Source: Chondrilla cf. caribensis (taxonomy: Eukaryota; Porifera; Demospongiae; Chondrillida; Chondrillidae). Taken from it: DNA of 64,000 nt. Both the position numbers and the translations under genes were made by a program. Below the pieces are notes generated by a model. That model did not search any database, was not told where the DNA came from, and saw only the letters and a list, made by a program, of their open reading frames with translations. Positions 1 to 13,600 of the stretch are shown in pieces (position 1 is the first letter of the stretch; each line of letters opens with the position of its first letter). The stretch spans positions 3,777,509 through 3,841,508 of the forward strand of contig OZ026553.1 in assembly GCA_964020155.1 (NCBI GenBank), written 5' to 3'.

Positions 1-1267
1 TGTATGTGTGTATGTTTGTTGAATGTACATACGTACTGTGTATTTGCATGTATGTGTTGTGATTGTGCATGCACTCATGTGCATGTGTGTGTGTACACTC
101 TTGTGTGGATGAGAGCTTGTGAACGTATCTACTTTGTGTGTGTTGGTACACACTGATACTGCAATAAAAACCTACAATGTTAGCGATCACTACATCTCTG
201 TTGTTGAAACTTTCAGTTAGTGACTGCAGTGTATACTGAAAAGTACTCTAGTATACCGACAACAATCTAGAGAGGAAGTAAACACCTCGGGCATCTTCCT
301 TATAGAAAGTGAGCTTTGTCACATGAGGTTGTGGTATTGTGCAACATCCAGCTAAAAATAGTAGCATGACTAATTGGTGTGACATATGTAGATGAAATAA
401 CATACCCTTCCCTGTGAATTAGTCTTGAATCCACATTCCAAAGACAATATTATCAACATACAGTGCATACAGTATGCACACAATATTATTATCATTATGT
501 CTATACAGTATAATTAATATTATTATAATATGTACACACAACATGGCTCATTGCATATACATGTGTATTTATGTAGATGGAATGTTTACTTTGATGTTTG
601 ATGAAGCCGTACATAAAAGGATGCTGCACATACAGTGAGTATTTTACTGCACTGTGTACTGCCTGCAAAGTGTATGAACAAGTTTCAATAAGTGTATAGC
701 TGCATGCCTTATTTAGCGGGTCTAGCACACCTGAAGTATTTCCAGGACGGAAATGATATTTGATGATGCTGGCGAAGATCACTAACGGAATAGTAGCCAA
801 TCTTAACAATAATATAAAGCTTTTAAAGCTAATTATAGATAAACCAATTACTGTATGTTTATGCAGTTATTGTAGTAATGCAATTACTGATCCCTCCCAA
901 GTGTCTGCAGTCTGTCAGTAAATTTGTTTGCATGTATGCACAAGTTTGGTCTGTTGAGAGGTACCGCACATGTACAAATATTTTATGTGATGCAAATTTT
1001 CACAACTAGCCATGCAAAATAGTTTTTTCATAATTATCTTAGTTCATGTCTTCTTGCTCCTCAAGTAAGTATGTACATAATAATGTTAACAGGAAATCTC
1101 ATTAATTTATATTCGCAAACACATGCGAAATTTCATAATTATTATACCTCTCGCTAAAGTTTGTATGTTTGCATTAACAGATATGTGCTATAAATATGTA
1201 TGAAGTGATAATTATGTTTATGTTATTTACAGTCAACAATGTATTGTTAATCAATCCTCCACTACAG
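1..1267. other. Intergenic DNA, no gene recognised
   Basis: The first 150 bases are TG-rich; the rest is AT-rich. Short open frames (for example 501-809 minus) have no splice context, no family resemblance and no counterpart in the other units. From about 1200 the sequence becomes similar to 38780-38854 and 63430-63506, which lead into the same terminal exon. This marks the left end of duplicated unit 1. Confidence 0.6.
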
Positions 1268-1342
1268 GGAGCCACAACAGATCATCTCAGAGGACGTGAG
1301 AGTGGATTGTACCCTTCATTGAAGCTGTACCTGATGTTGTAG
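1268..1342 (+). pseudogene. Third copy of the terminal exon of the unidentified plus-strand gene (copy F0)
   Basis: A CTACAG acceptor is followed by sequence matching the exons at 38855-38919 and 63507-63571, including the shared ending LYPSLKLYLML and a TAG stop. An insertion near 1280-1300 puts the ending in a different phase from the other two copies, so as spliced in them (phase 1) this copy would stop early. It belongs to whichever unit lies left of the window. It may be a relic, or have a different acceptor phase. Confidence 0.45.
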
Positions 1343-1931
1343 TGGAGGTGTTGGTGGAAGCTGTTCACTGCTTCACCAGAGTTAAGATGTTGGAGGCAGT
1401 ATCAAGGTCATTTACAGTACAGTATACGTATATAATTATATTATTATATAATGTAATAATATATTTTGAATTTTGTATTGTATAATATTATAATATATAC
1501 AATGTCATAATATTATTACTTTGCAATTGTTTTGATATACTCTAATAATTTGCATGGTGTGAATTTCTCATGCACTGTGTATAATTATAAATGATTATTA
1601 CTACATATTATAATATATGATATTATAATATATTATTAACACATACAGTATATATTATGTATACAATAGTATAATACTAGAATATTATATTATATATTAT
1701 ATGTATGCTGAAATATTATGCATGTCTCTAGTGATGCAGAGCTTCAAGCAATATTATGTATAATAATTATTGTATAAAATATGCACATGTATATACAAGC
1801 AGTATAATAATAATAATAATTAATGTTATATGAACACAAGCATGCAGTTCACAAATTACTATGTTTGGTCACTTTGGACTTGACAATATATGTCCCATAC
1901 CAGATTTTGGACCAGTACATGTACGTAGTAG
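1343..1931. other. AT-rich spacer between convergent gene ends
   Basis: About 1420-1830 is made of short TATTATAATA-type runs with many small palindromes. No coding signal is seen. It separates the plus-strand terminal exon F0 from the minus-strand end of G1. Confidence 0.6.
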
Positions 1932-2224
1932 TTATTCAGTACTCCAAGTTTGGTCACTTTGGACTTCCTTCTCCAGGACATCAGCCACTCTTGGTCCATA
2001 GTCCTTGGACCGTTTCAACTTCTCCAACAGAAACCCCCATGTTGGAGGGAATAGAATCCCGGAGTTGCCATCCCTCCAGTATCGTAGAGCCAGTAGTCCA
2101 CCGAGAGACTTAGACTCCCAAGCCTCAACTTGTTCAATTGGTACACCCAAACTGATAGCCAAAGAGTGCCAAACTGCAACCTTATCTAGTACACCTTGGA
2201 GGCCAACGTCTGATGGCTTTTTAC
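1932..2224 (-). CDS. G1 last exon: death domain and stop
   Basis: CTAG acceptor, phase 1 in, TAA stop. The residues show a death-domain pattern: WHSLAISLGVPIEQV (helix 1-2), GGLLALRYWRD (helix 3-4), TWGFLLEKLKR (helix 5), RVADVLEKEV (helix 6). Death domains mediate homotypic contacts in apoptotic and innate immune signalling. The nearest relative here is the broken copy at 40359-40648, not the corresponding exon of G2 (44577-44872). Confidence 0.85.
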
Positions 2225-5200
2225 CTAGAGAAAACATTAAAAATTCTGAACTTTTTGGATGCATATATGTATCTATGCATCATGAATGTATTGTACACTG
2301 TCAGATATAGTTAAACAAATTTACTGGTACACTAACAGCTAAATATAGCATTTTGATGTCCGTCAATCTGTTATCTAATTAGAGTTGAGACTAATAGGAC
2401 ATCCATCGGTAAATTGGGATCTGTACTATGTTAGATGAAATCTCCCTAACATGCAGTATTGACTGCATCTCCCTAGACTAGGTTTGCAATGCTACGTAGT
2501 TATGGTGTGTACAGTACATACTGCGAAACTCCGAAGATTGTGAAGGGTGAGGGTCATCCAGTCCTGAGGTAAGGGGTGACATAGTCTCAACATTGTTTGG
2601 TGGGAATACTGTAGAAAAAAAAAACAAAAAAGAACATGACCAGCTTTTAGGTTGGCGTAGTATTGAGTTCAAGAGAACTTTATTATCAAAAATAAACACA
2701 ATGTACATTCTTGTCCAATGGGTGCCTTGTGAGGTGGACTTTATGATTGAATGACCTCTTCAGTTTTTAATTAATGATACAAAATCAGAAGTACAACATA
2801 CATAACATTAAATGTCACCTTTTTCCAATACTGTTTCCTGTACTTCAACAGCAAAGCACAAATCCCCTGAACTTGTTCCAGAAATGTCAAGATACACTGC
2901 TGCTGGCACTGTTACACACCCTGGGGAACAACTCTGGATGGTCTTAACAAGGAACGAGGGAGGATAGAGACCCTTCTTCACAGCAAACTCCATTTTCTCT
3001 TCCGTTTTATGTAAATTATAGGAAACAGCCATCTTGTTGATCTACATGGGATTACGTAATGAAAATGTAATATCCAAGCTTGTCAGGTAACAAACCACAA
3101 CACACAAAGACGCTCACTGCTGCCTGGTTCAGACTAGCTTCCCACCCATTGCCGCTGTGTTTTCTCAGTTTGCCAGTAACTTTCTCTTCATTGACTTCAA
3201 ATACTGGACAGGTATCATCATCACCACAGTAGGTCCATGATTCCCAATATCTAGAGAGAACCTAACAGAGGCATTCACCACAATATTAGCTACGTACAAC
3301 AAGTCAATACACAAAACATCACATGGACTCCACCCACCTCTAGCCACAATGGTATACAGTAAACAATTGCAACCTTCAGATGGTGTTTGTTACCATCTAC
3401 TTTCTTCCATGGAGTGGCCAAATAGCAAGATGGGATCTCCTCCTTCATGGCTAGTCCTAGTAGACTGCAGTGTCCCGATAGCTCCACAGTACCAAATGTG
3501 TCATGTAGTGATGTACACTCAGGCTCCATGGCTGTGAATGTGTACATCTGTTCACCCTCTGGAAGAACATGTGGGGAGATGACAAAGGAGACAGCTTCTT
3601 CAAGGTGACCGTGATCTCCAGCTATCCAATGAGGAATGTGGAGCTTCAGGGATTTGGTGACTTTGGAATGGTCAAACCAGACATAGACCACTGGACTGGC
3701 TAGCCTGTAACCACTTGGAAGAGCAAAGGGACCATCAAGGATGATGCCATATCTCACCTCTAGTGAGTCGCTGGTAATGGCAGAAGCTGGCACCTCCATA
3801 CGAAATGCTCTGTTGTCAACATCACAGCGTTTAGGTGTGGGCGGCTCCAGCAGGAATTCCCCTCCATTCTGTGTAATGTGGAGGGTCTGAATACCAAATG
3901 GAATCCAGCACTGCTCCAGTAAATGAGATTCATGATCTTCAGTGGAGGATATGAATAGAATATACAGAATATAAGACTAATTAGTGTACGTATATAACTA
4001 TATTAATAAATGATAAAGCATCAACATATTCATACAATACGTACATTTGATTGCATACTCACCATGATCTGGTCCAGCATCTCTTCTAGGAGGATCTGAA
4101 CTACCACCAGAACTAGGAGTTGGGTCCTACACAAGATGAAGGACAAGATGTTATATGTAAATAATTATTATTGTAAAAAGTGTCCAATATATTAATTTTG
4201 TCAATTATAGACTCTAGCTAGTAGTTGTCAGATTGGCTCTCATCATCAGGACTGGTGCACTTTTATGTGTGGCATAATTAACTTACTAATGATTTGGGAC
4301 TTCCTGTCATGAAAGTAGGTTGATCTGTCGAACTAACTGTCTTTACTTTGAATGGTTGTACTGGTGGTGGATAGTCATCATCTTCAGGAAGTGAGATGCA
4401 TATGGATCCATATCCTGAGCTGTGTGTAGTAGATCCATATCCTGAGCTGTGTGTAGTAGATCCATACCCTGAGCTGTGTGTAGTAGATCCATACCCTGAG
4501 CTGTGTGTAGTAGATCCATATCCTGAGCTGTATGTAGTAGATCCATATCCTGAGCTGTATGTAGTAGATCCATACCCTGAGCTGTGTGTACTAGATCCAT
4601 ATCTTGAAGCAAACTACGCAGATAGATAATATTATCTTGATTGATCTCATGAGTACTGAAGTGTACAAAACAGAATAATAACAAATCAAGCTATACAATA
4701 TAGTACTGATACTATTGCTATGCTATTGTTCTACTAATTAAACACTTTAGCATGAATAGCAGTTCTATAAGCACCCTTCTGAAGGTGTTACAGACTGCAT
4801 GGCAAGAAGTAATTGAATTAACCCCATGTCATGGACATACATAATATGGGTGAACCATATCTCACTTATAATATTATTAGTTCAAATTGAAGTAACTAAT
4901 AATGTGTTGAAACACAAAATAGGTTCAAACTGATTACGCCCGTGTGTCATTACCGTTATTCTGGATCCAAAAGGTAGTTGTACTGCAGACATCCTCATCA
5001 GCTCACTACTCCGTATTTTGGAGGAAAACAATTTATCACATTCTTCTCTCGACAACCTCTCACTCCAGTAATACTCCACTAGTACTACATATGATGGAGA
5101 AATAGAGCAAGAAATTCTCACCCTTGATTAATAAGTACTGTAACTGTCAATGGATACTATAATCAAAAATTCACTTGTTGCTTGTTAGGGAATCCTTGCT

Positions 5201-7474
5201 ATTATAGGAACATTTACTCCTGAGGAGAGCACTCTCCTCCAAAGAAAAAGAACCATAGTACATTAAAGTGTTCACTCATTGACAACTACTAATTTGATAC
5301 CAGTATAAGCATTGCCATTTAGTCTTGTACCCAGTACATCCCAATTTGAATCTTAATACATACTACGTATACCTGCATGTTGGTGCCTTTGGAGTAAGTG
5401 AACAATGTCATAATATCAAGGTACACAAGGTATGTATACAGTAAATTACTATAGCTACTTATAGTAAACTATTTCTCCATTTTGAGACAATTGTATTCCT
5501 CATACGTATTTCTGAATTGAAAATAACATCAAAGCACCAATCACAAACGTACTTCCTGTTCTTTCTCCAAGCTCAGAACTGACCCCAACAGCAATCAAAC
5601 TGTTAGCAATGTCAATAGGAGCAGGAATATTGGTCCTCACAACGTCCCATTCCACATCTTTAATTTCTTCTGGTAGTACTTTTGAACACAACTCACTCAC
5701 ATCTAGGAATAGTATAGTGTGTGTAATAAGAACATAATATAATAATTGGAATAATATTATGTTCATTACAAATGCGCGTATCCTGATTACTGACAACATC
5801 AAAGAGACCAGTAGAGGTACATATCTTATGTATCCCTAAACTCCCTGGATGTCACAATTGATTATTCATCTAGCACCAAAAGGTAAGCAAGTGGCGAACC
5901 AGGATACATGCTATTCAAAACCATATACGCTTTATCTTTCGCGGGGTTACTCTTCCACGGTTTTCGCTGATCAGCAGCTATCCACGACAGTTTTATTCTA
6001 CAAAAATTCAGACTAGACAGGCAGCAGGTCTATGGTTTGTCAGATAATTACGTCACATATTTTCAAAAATGGCGGCAATTCGCTAAGGCACTTAGTCAAG
6101 CATAGCTTGACCCATTTGTACATGCAACTGAGCAGGATATTGCTCCATGCTGTCGCAGGAAAAGTGAGCAGATACAAGAGATCATCCGTGGCCACTAAGC
6201 GAGTACGTTCAAGGTGCTCTCCAATGTAAGGTGTCCACACCATGTGATGAAAACGACATCCACGGATGCAGCTCTCCCCTTGGTACATAGTCCTCTTCTG
6301 TCTTCTATCACACCATAGATCAAACTTCAAGCTACTAACTGATCTGTATCAGCCACACTAACTAATCTGTGTCTACAAATATCCTAAGCGCCCCAGGTGC
6401 CCATTTTGCAGGGTCTATATAGCAAGCCAGACTAAGACCCAATAACCACGAAAATAAAAATGCAAAAAATGCAAAAACACAAGATCCACAAAATTTTAAG
6501 GGTATACGATATATCACCTTCAGGAAGGACACAGGAATGGATCCTTTTTATATAGGTGAAATAACATTATACTTCTATCCCAGTGAGTGGTGACATGAAA
6601 TGATAAGGCTTCATGTCAACATCCTGCTGATGATATAACAGGAAATCGCCCCAATCCATGTAACTTTCCATTAATATGTACATTTTAATACTCCCTTCTA
6701 ATGTGAAGAGGCAGTCTCAAGATTGCACAAATTGGGTTAGGGTTAGGGTGATTATTCGGCCTAAGAAGTGTGAGTGGCTGCTGGTTATGCCAAGTTAAAT
6801 ATTTGTGGTGATTAATCCATTGATCAATTGATAATTAGAAATTACAGTTCCAGTTGATTACAGTTGATTCCTGGTGCTACAGACCTGTAGTATACCACAC
6901 TTGCAGTACACTGTATATAACACTCACTTTGAAACTTGACAATCAATTTGTCTTCAATGGTTCCAGCCACCAGTGAATGCCTATCCACATGAAGAAGCAG
7001 TACACCCAACACACCAGAGACAACCTTCATTGCAGCAGTGCTGGTACAGACATCCACTGTGGTACTTCTTTTCCCTCCAAACACTTGATGAATGGCCTTT
7101 GATCCAGCTAAAGGTGACCACATAATGAGGTGACAAACACTAAACAAACATGTTTACACAGTGAACATCTCACCTCTCACACATTCAGCTTCCTTCACCA
7201 TGCCATGTTCCTCAAACACTTTTGCTGTTTCCAGTGATATCTCCAGTGGTCGAGGACATTGGTGTACAAAGATGGTCACAAACTTCTCCCATGTACCTTT
7301 CATCTCTTTTCCAGCAAATAACTTATTTGCTAGTAGATTCTTCTCCAGCAGTTTAGATACAACTAGATTATAGGAAAGTGAGTAACATGATAATATTTAC
7401 ACATGTATATTTGTCAAAAATGCAGTTATAGCTGGAAGGTCACAAGTGCATGTACACACACAGACACACACACA

Positions 7475-7538
<64 letters not shown>

Positions 7539-7550
7539 CGCACAAACACA

Positions 7551-7628
<78 letters not shown>

Positions 7629-10600
7629 TTTACATACATATACATGTCATTATACATACATACACATGTCACAGCCTTGTAACTGGGGTGGATTGTAGTT
7701 GTATTGTTATGGCTGATGCAATGACGTGTTATGGTATTATTCAAAAATAGGTACAATATGTCCGCATGGGAAGTATTAAACTGTCCATCTCCCCACACAA
7801 CACACCACATATTATACATACTGTATTGTCATGTACATTAGCTGGAGTAAACAAAGATGTTGGTATACATGTGTACATACACACGTCAGAATTCTGTGAC
7901 TATGGAAATATTGTAGTGGATATAGACACAATTGCTGTATTGCTAATGAGGGCAAGGTTGGTGTCAACAATTAAGATAAAGAGTTTGTACCCACTACAGC
8001 CCTTCCAGAGGTACATCATATTTACTATATGGTGTGTTTACATACATACTATAATGTTTACTAAACACCCACACAGTTGCATTGTTATGGTTGATGCAAT
8101 ACCTTGCTGTGTTATAGTTGAAGAGAGGTACAATATGTCAGCCCAGGAAGTACTAAGCCTTTGATCCACCCACACAACATATCACATATACATATCCTGT
8201 ACATTGCCTAGATTATGGATATTTACAATAAAATCGTACCACCTTTTAATAACATCACTTTTTCCTTCCCAGTAAAGCCACTCTTCTGCAAGATGTCTGC
8301 AATTCTTGTCATCTCTGAGGGTTCTTTTGTACATGAAATTTTACAAAAGGAATTCGATGCAGCCTGCAATGAGGATCCCTCCCAACACTTTGGTACTTGT
8401 TGAATTTCTTCTTTGGACATCAATCCTTCCTGACTGATATCACCAAGTGCTATGTAGAAGAAGGGGACGTAAGTAATAATAATAATAATAACAATGACAA
8501 CGAGAAGAATAACAAGGAGAACAAGAAGTAGAAATAATACTGCAATACATGCTACATGTTCCCCTTGTGTGTAGGGTTGGCATGTGCAGTGTGTGCATGT
8601 CTGTTCACCATTATTAGGGAAATACACCACATTCATCATTGAATAATTTATCAAGAAATGATGGATATGCACATAGTGTCACATGCATGTACGCATGTAC
8701 AGACATACGTACACACAGATGTACGTACAGTGTACAGGATATGTACAGTACGTACAGATGTACTGTACACATATATGTCATTATTATACATAAGTATGTA
8801 CACACATGTCAGAGATCTGTAAATCTGGAAGGATTGTAGTGGATATTGATACAATTGTTATACTGTTCATGAGGGCGAGGTCAGTGTTAACAATTGAGAT
8901 AAAGTGTCTGTTATTATGTGGGATGTTTACACTTAAAATAATTATACCATTAATTTTTGTAAGTCAACCACCCACACAGTTGTATTGCTGATGCAATGAC
9001 GTGTTATGGTATTATTCAAAAATAGGTACAATATGTCCGCATGGGAAGTATTAAACTGTCCATCTCCCCACACAACCCACCACATTATACATACTGTATT
9101 GTCATGTACATTAGCTGGAGTAAACAAAGATGTTGGTATACATGTGTACATACACACGTCAGAATTCTGTGACTATGGAAATATTGTAGTGGATATATTA
9201 GTCACAATTGCTGTATTGCTAATGAGGGCAAGGTTGGTGTCAACAATTAAGATAAAGAGTTTGTACCCACTACAGCCCTTCCAGAGGTACATCATATTTA
9301 CTATATGGTGTGTTTACATACTATAATGTTTACTAACCACCCACACAGTTGCATTGTTATGGTTGATGCAATACCTTGCCGTGTTATTAGTTGAAGAGAG
9401 GTACAATATGTCAGCCCAGGAAGTACTAAGCCTTTGATCCACCCACACAACATATCACATATACATATCCTGTACATTGCCTAGATTATGGATATTTACA
9501 ATAAAATTGTACCACCTTTTAATAACATCACTTCTTCCTTCCCAGTAAAGCCACTCTTCTGCAAGATGTCTGCAATTCTTGTCATCACTGAGGGTTCCTT
9601 TGTGCATGAAATGGCACAAATGGGATTCAAAGCAGTCAACCATGAGGATCTCTTCCATTTCTTCTGTATTTCTCCAACTTCTTCTTTGGACAACAACCCT
9701 TCCTGACTGATATCACCAAGTGCTATGCAGAAGAAGGGGACGTAAGTAGTAATAACAACAACCAAAATAAGAAGAGTAACAAGGAGAACAAGAAGTAGGA
9801 ATGATACTGCAATACATGCTACATGTTTCCCCTTGTGTACAGGGTTGGCATGTGCAGTGTGTGCATGTCTGTTCACCATTATTAGGGAAATACACCACAT
9901 TCATCATTGAATAATTTATCAAGAAATGATGGATATGCACATAGTGTCACATGCATGTACGCATGTACAGACATACATACACACAGATGTACGTACAGTG
10001 TACAGGATATGTACAGTACGTACAGATGTACTGTACACACATGTCAGAGATCTGTAAATCTGGAAGGATTGTAGTGGATATTGATACAATTGTTATAGTG
10101 TTCATGAAGGCGAGGTCAGTGTTAACAATTGAGATGAAGTGTCTGTTATTATGTGGGATGTTTACACTTGAAATAATACAATTTTGTAAGTCAACCACCC
10201 ACACAGTTGTATTGTTATGGCTGGTGCAATGACGTGCTATGGTATTATTCAAAAATAGGTACAATATGTCCGCATGGGAAGTATTAAATTGTCCATCTCC
10301 CCACACAGCACACCACATATTATACATACTATATTGTCATGTACATTAGCTGGAGTAAACAAAGATGTTGGTATACATGTGTACATACACACGTCAGAAT
10401 TCTGTGACTATGGAAATATTGTAGTGGATATAGACACAATTGTTGTATTGCTAATGAGGGCAAGGTTGGTGTCAACAATTAAGATAAAGAGTTTGTACCC
10501 ACTACAGCCCTTCCAGAGGTACATCATATTTACTATATGGTGTGTTTACATACTATAATGTTTACCAACCACCCACACAGTTGCATTGTTATGGTTGATG

Positions 10601-13600
10601 CAATACCTTGCTGTGTTATTAGTTGAAGAGAGGTACAATATGTCAGCCCAGGAAGTACTAAGCCTTTGATCCACCCACACAACATATCACATATACATAT
10701 CCTGTACATTGCCTAGATTATGGATGTTCACAATAAAATTGTACCACCTTTTAATAACATCACTTCTTCCTTCCCAGTAAAGCCACTCTTCTGCAAGATG
10801 TCTGCAATTCTTGTCATCTCTGAGGGTTCTTTTGTACATGAAATTTTACAAAAGGAATTCGATGCAGTCTTCAATGAGGATCCCTCCCAACACTTTGGTA
10901 CTTGTTGAATTTCTTCTTTGGACATCAATCCTTCCTGACTGATATCACCAAGTACTATGTAGAATAAGGGGACGTAAGTAGTAATAATAATAATAACAAT
11001 GACAACGAGAAGAATAACAAGGAGAACAAGAAGTAGGAATGATACTGCAATACATGCTACATGTTCCCCTTGTGTGTAGGGTTGGCATGTGCAGTGTGTG
11101 CATGTCTGTTCACCATTATTAGGGAAATACACCACATTCATCATTGAATAATTTATCAAGAAATGATGGATATGCACATAGTGTCACATGCATGTACGCA
11201 TGTACAGACATACGTACACACAGATGTACGTACAGTGTACAGGATATGTACAGTATGTACAGATGTACTGTACACATATGTCATTATACATAAGCATGTA
11301 CACACATGTCAGAGATCTGTAAATCTGGAAGGATTGTAGTGGATATTGATACAATTGTTATAGTGTTCATGAAGGCGAGGTCAGTGTTAACAATTGAGAT
11401 AAAGTGTCTGTTATTATGTGGGATGTTTACACTTAAAATAATTATACCATTAATTTTTGTAAGTCAACCACCCACACAGTTGTATTGTTATGGCTGATGC
11501 AATGACGTGCTATGGTATTATTCAAAAATAGGTACAATGTGTCCGCATGGGAAGTATTAAATTGTCCATCTCCCCACACAACACACCACATATTATACAT
11601 ATTGTATTGTCATGTACATTAGCTGGAGTAAACAAAGATGTTGGTATACATGTGTACATACACACGTCAGAATTCTGTGACTATGGAAATATTGTAGTGG
11701 ATATAGACACAATTGCTGTATTGCTAATGAGGGCAAGGTTGGTGTCAACAATTAAGATAAAGAGTTTGTACCCACTACAGCCCTTCCAGAGGTACATCAT
11801 ATTTACTATATGGTGTGTTTACATACTATAATGTTTACCAACCACCCACACAGTTGCATTGTTATGGTTGATGCAATACCTTGCTGTGTTATTAGTTGAA
11901 GAGAGGTACAATATGTCAGCCCAGGAAGTACTAAGCCTTTGATCCACCCACACAACATATCACATATACATATCCTGTACATTGCCTAGATTATGGATAT
12001 TTACAATAAAATTGTACCACCTTTTAATAACATCACTTCTTCCTTCCCAGTAAAGCCACTCTTCTGCAAGATGTCTGCAATTCTCGTCATCACTGAGGGT
12101 TCTTTTGTGCATGAAATGGCACAAGTGTGATTCAAAGCAGTCAACCATGAGTATCCCTCCCAGGTCTTCTATATTTCTCCAACTTCTTCTTTGGACATCA
12201 ATCCTTCCTGACTGATATCACCAAGTGCTATGTAGAAGAAGGGGACGTAAGTAGTAATAACAACAACCAAAATAAGAATAACAAGGAGAACAAGAAGTAG
12301 GAGTAATACTGCAATACATGTTACATGTTCCCCTTGTGTATAGGGTTGGCATGTGCAGTGTGTGCATGTCTGTTCACCATTGATTAGGGAAATACATCAT
12401 GCACATTCGTCATTGAATAATTTTTCAAGAAATGATGGATATGCACACAGTGTCACATGCATGTACGCATGTACAGACATACATACACACAGATGTACGT
12501 ACAGTGTACAGGATATGTACAGTACGTACAGATGTACTGTACACATATATGTCATTATATACATAAGTATGTACACACATGTCAGAGATCTGTAAATCTG
12601 GAAGGATTGTAGTGGATATTGATACAATTGTTATAGTGTTCATGAAGGCGAGGTAAGTGTTAACAATTGAGATAAAGTGTCTGTTATTATGTGGGATGTT
12701 TACACTTAAAATAATTATACCATTACTTTTTGTAAATCAACCACCCACACAGTTGTATTGTTATGGCTGATGCAATGACGTTTTATGGTATTATTTAAAA
12801 ATAGGTACAATGTGTCCACATGGGAAGTATTAAACTGTCCATCTCCCCACACAACACACCACATATTATACATACTGTATTGTCATGTACATTAGCTGGA
12901 GTACACAAAGATGTTGGTATACACATATACATATACACACATGTCAGAGCTCTGTGACTCTGCAAGTATTTTAGTGGTTATTAACACAATTACTGTATTG
13001 TCAACAAGGGCAAGGGTGGTGTCAACAATTAAGATAAAGAGTGTGTACCCACTACAGCCCTTCCAGAGGTACTTCTATGTGGTGTGTTTACATACTATAC
13101 AGGGGCGTAGGAACAGGTGGGGCTGGTGGGGTTTTGGCCCCACCACTTTTGGGGTTATCATTAATTGAAAAAAGCTCTAAGGTTGCCTATTGTTACTGAC
13201 AGAACATGCTACAATCTTATACATTTAATTTCAATCATCATACAAAGTTGAAAGGTTATGGCTGAATCTATTTTGATTACAATTACTCTCGCACAAATCT
13301 TCTGTCGATTTTCTCTGTGTTACCATCATAACAGCCATTTTGTACTAATTGCACAATATCCATGAAGGCTACGTACATAGATGCAACTATTTTTATTTTT
13401 AATTTTTCAATATAGTTATTATTAGAGCACTTACATCTGTATTGAAGTACATATAAAATAGGTAAACATGATTTGAACAGTACTGAATGGAGGAATTGAA
13501 ATGGATAGACAATAACGCCATTGCTATAGATGCATCATGTCTTTGTTTTAGCTCTGGAATGCATTTGTGAACAAATCTATGCTGTGATGGCTAACTTGTG

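Noticed and set aside
4396..4629. Plus-strand frame of DPYPELCVV repeats
   Set aside because: It is the complement of the G1 linker minisatellite; the minus-strand frame fits flanking splice phases and the conserved exon end.
6040..6330. Possible gene on the minus strand (FDLWCDRRQKR...)
   Set aside because: Open in both units but the ends differ, no splice sites or start context fit, and it lies inside an otherwise consistent intron.
6730..6748. Telomere-like TTAGGG repeats
   Set aside because: Only two units, absent from the matching place in unit 2; too short to mean a former telomere.
7403..7819. Long Cys-Val and Thr-His frames
   Set aside because: Translations of the (CA)n microsatellite; the same holds for frames at 31139, 35568, 37748-38149 and 60002-60199.
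7766..8164. Recurrent plus-strand open frame (MGSIKLSISPHNTPHI...) in about 15 periods
   Set aside because: It lies in the array spacer, has no family resemblance, and its apparent conservation follows from recent tandem duplication. Several copies are cut short or frameshifted without any compensating pattern.
8240..8243. Alternative cassette donor three bases downstream (GGTG|GTAC)
   Set aside because: The GT is lost in the cassettes at 16521 and 51947, while the upstream GT is present in every copy.
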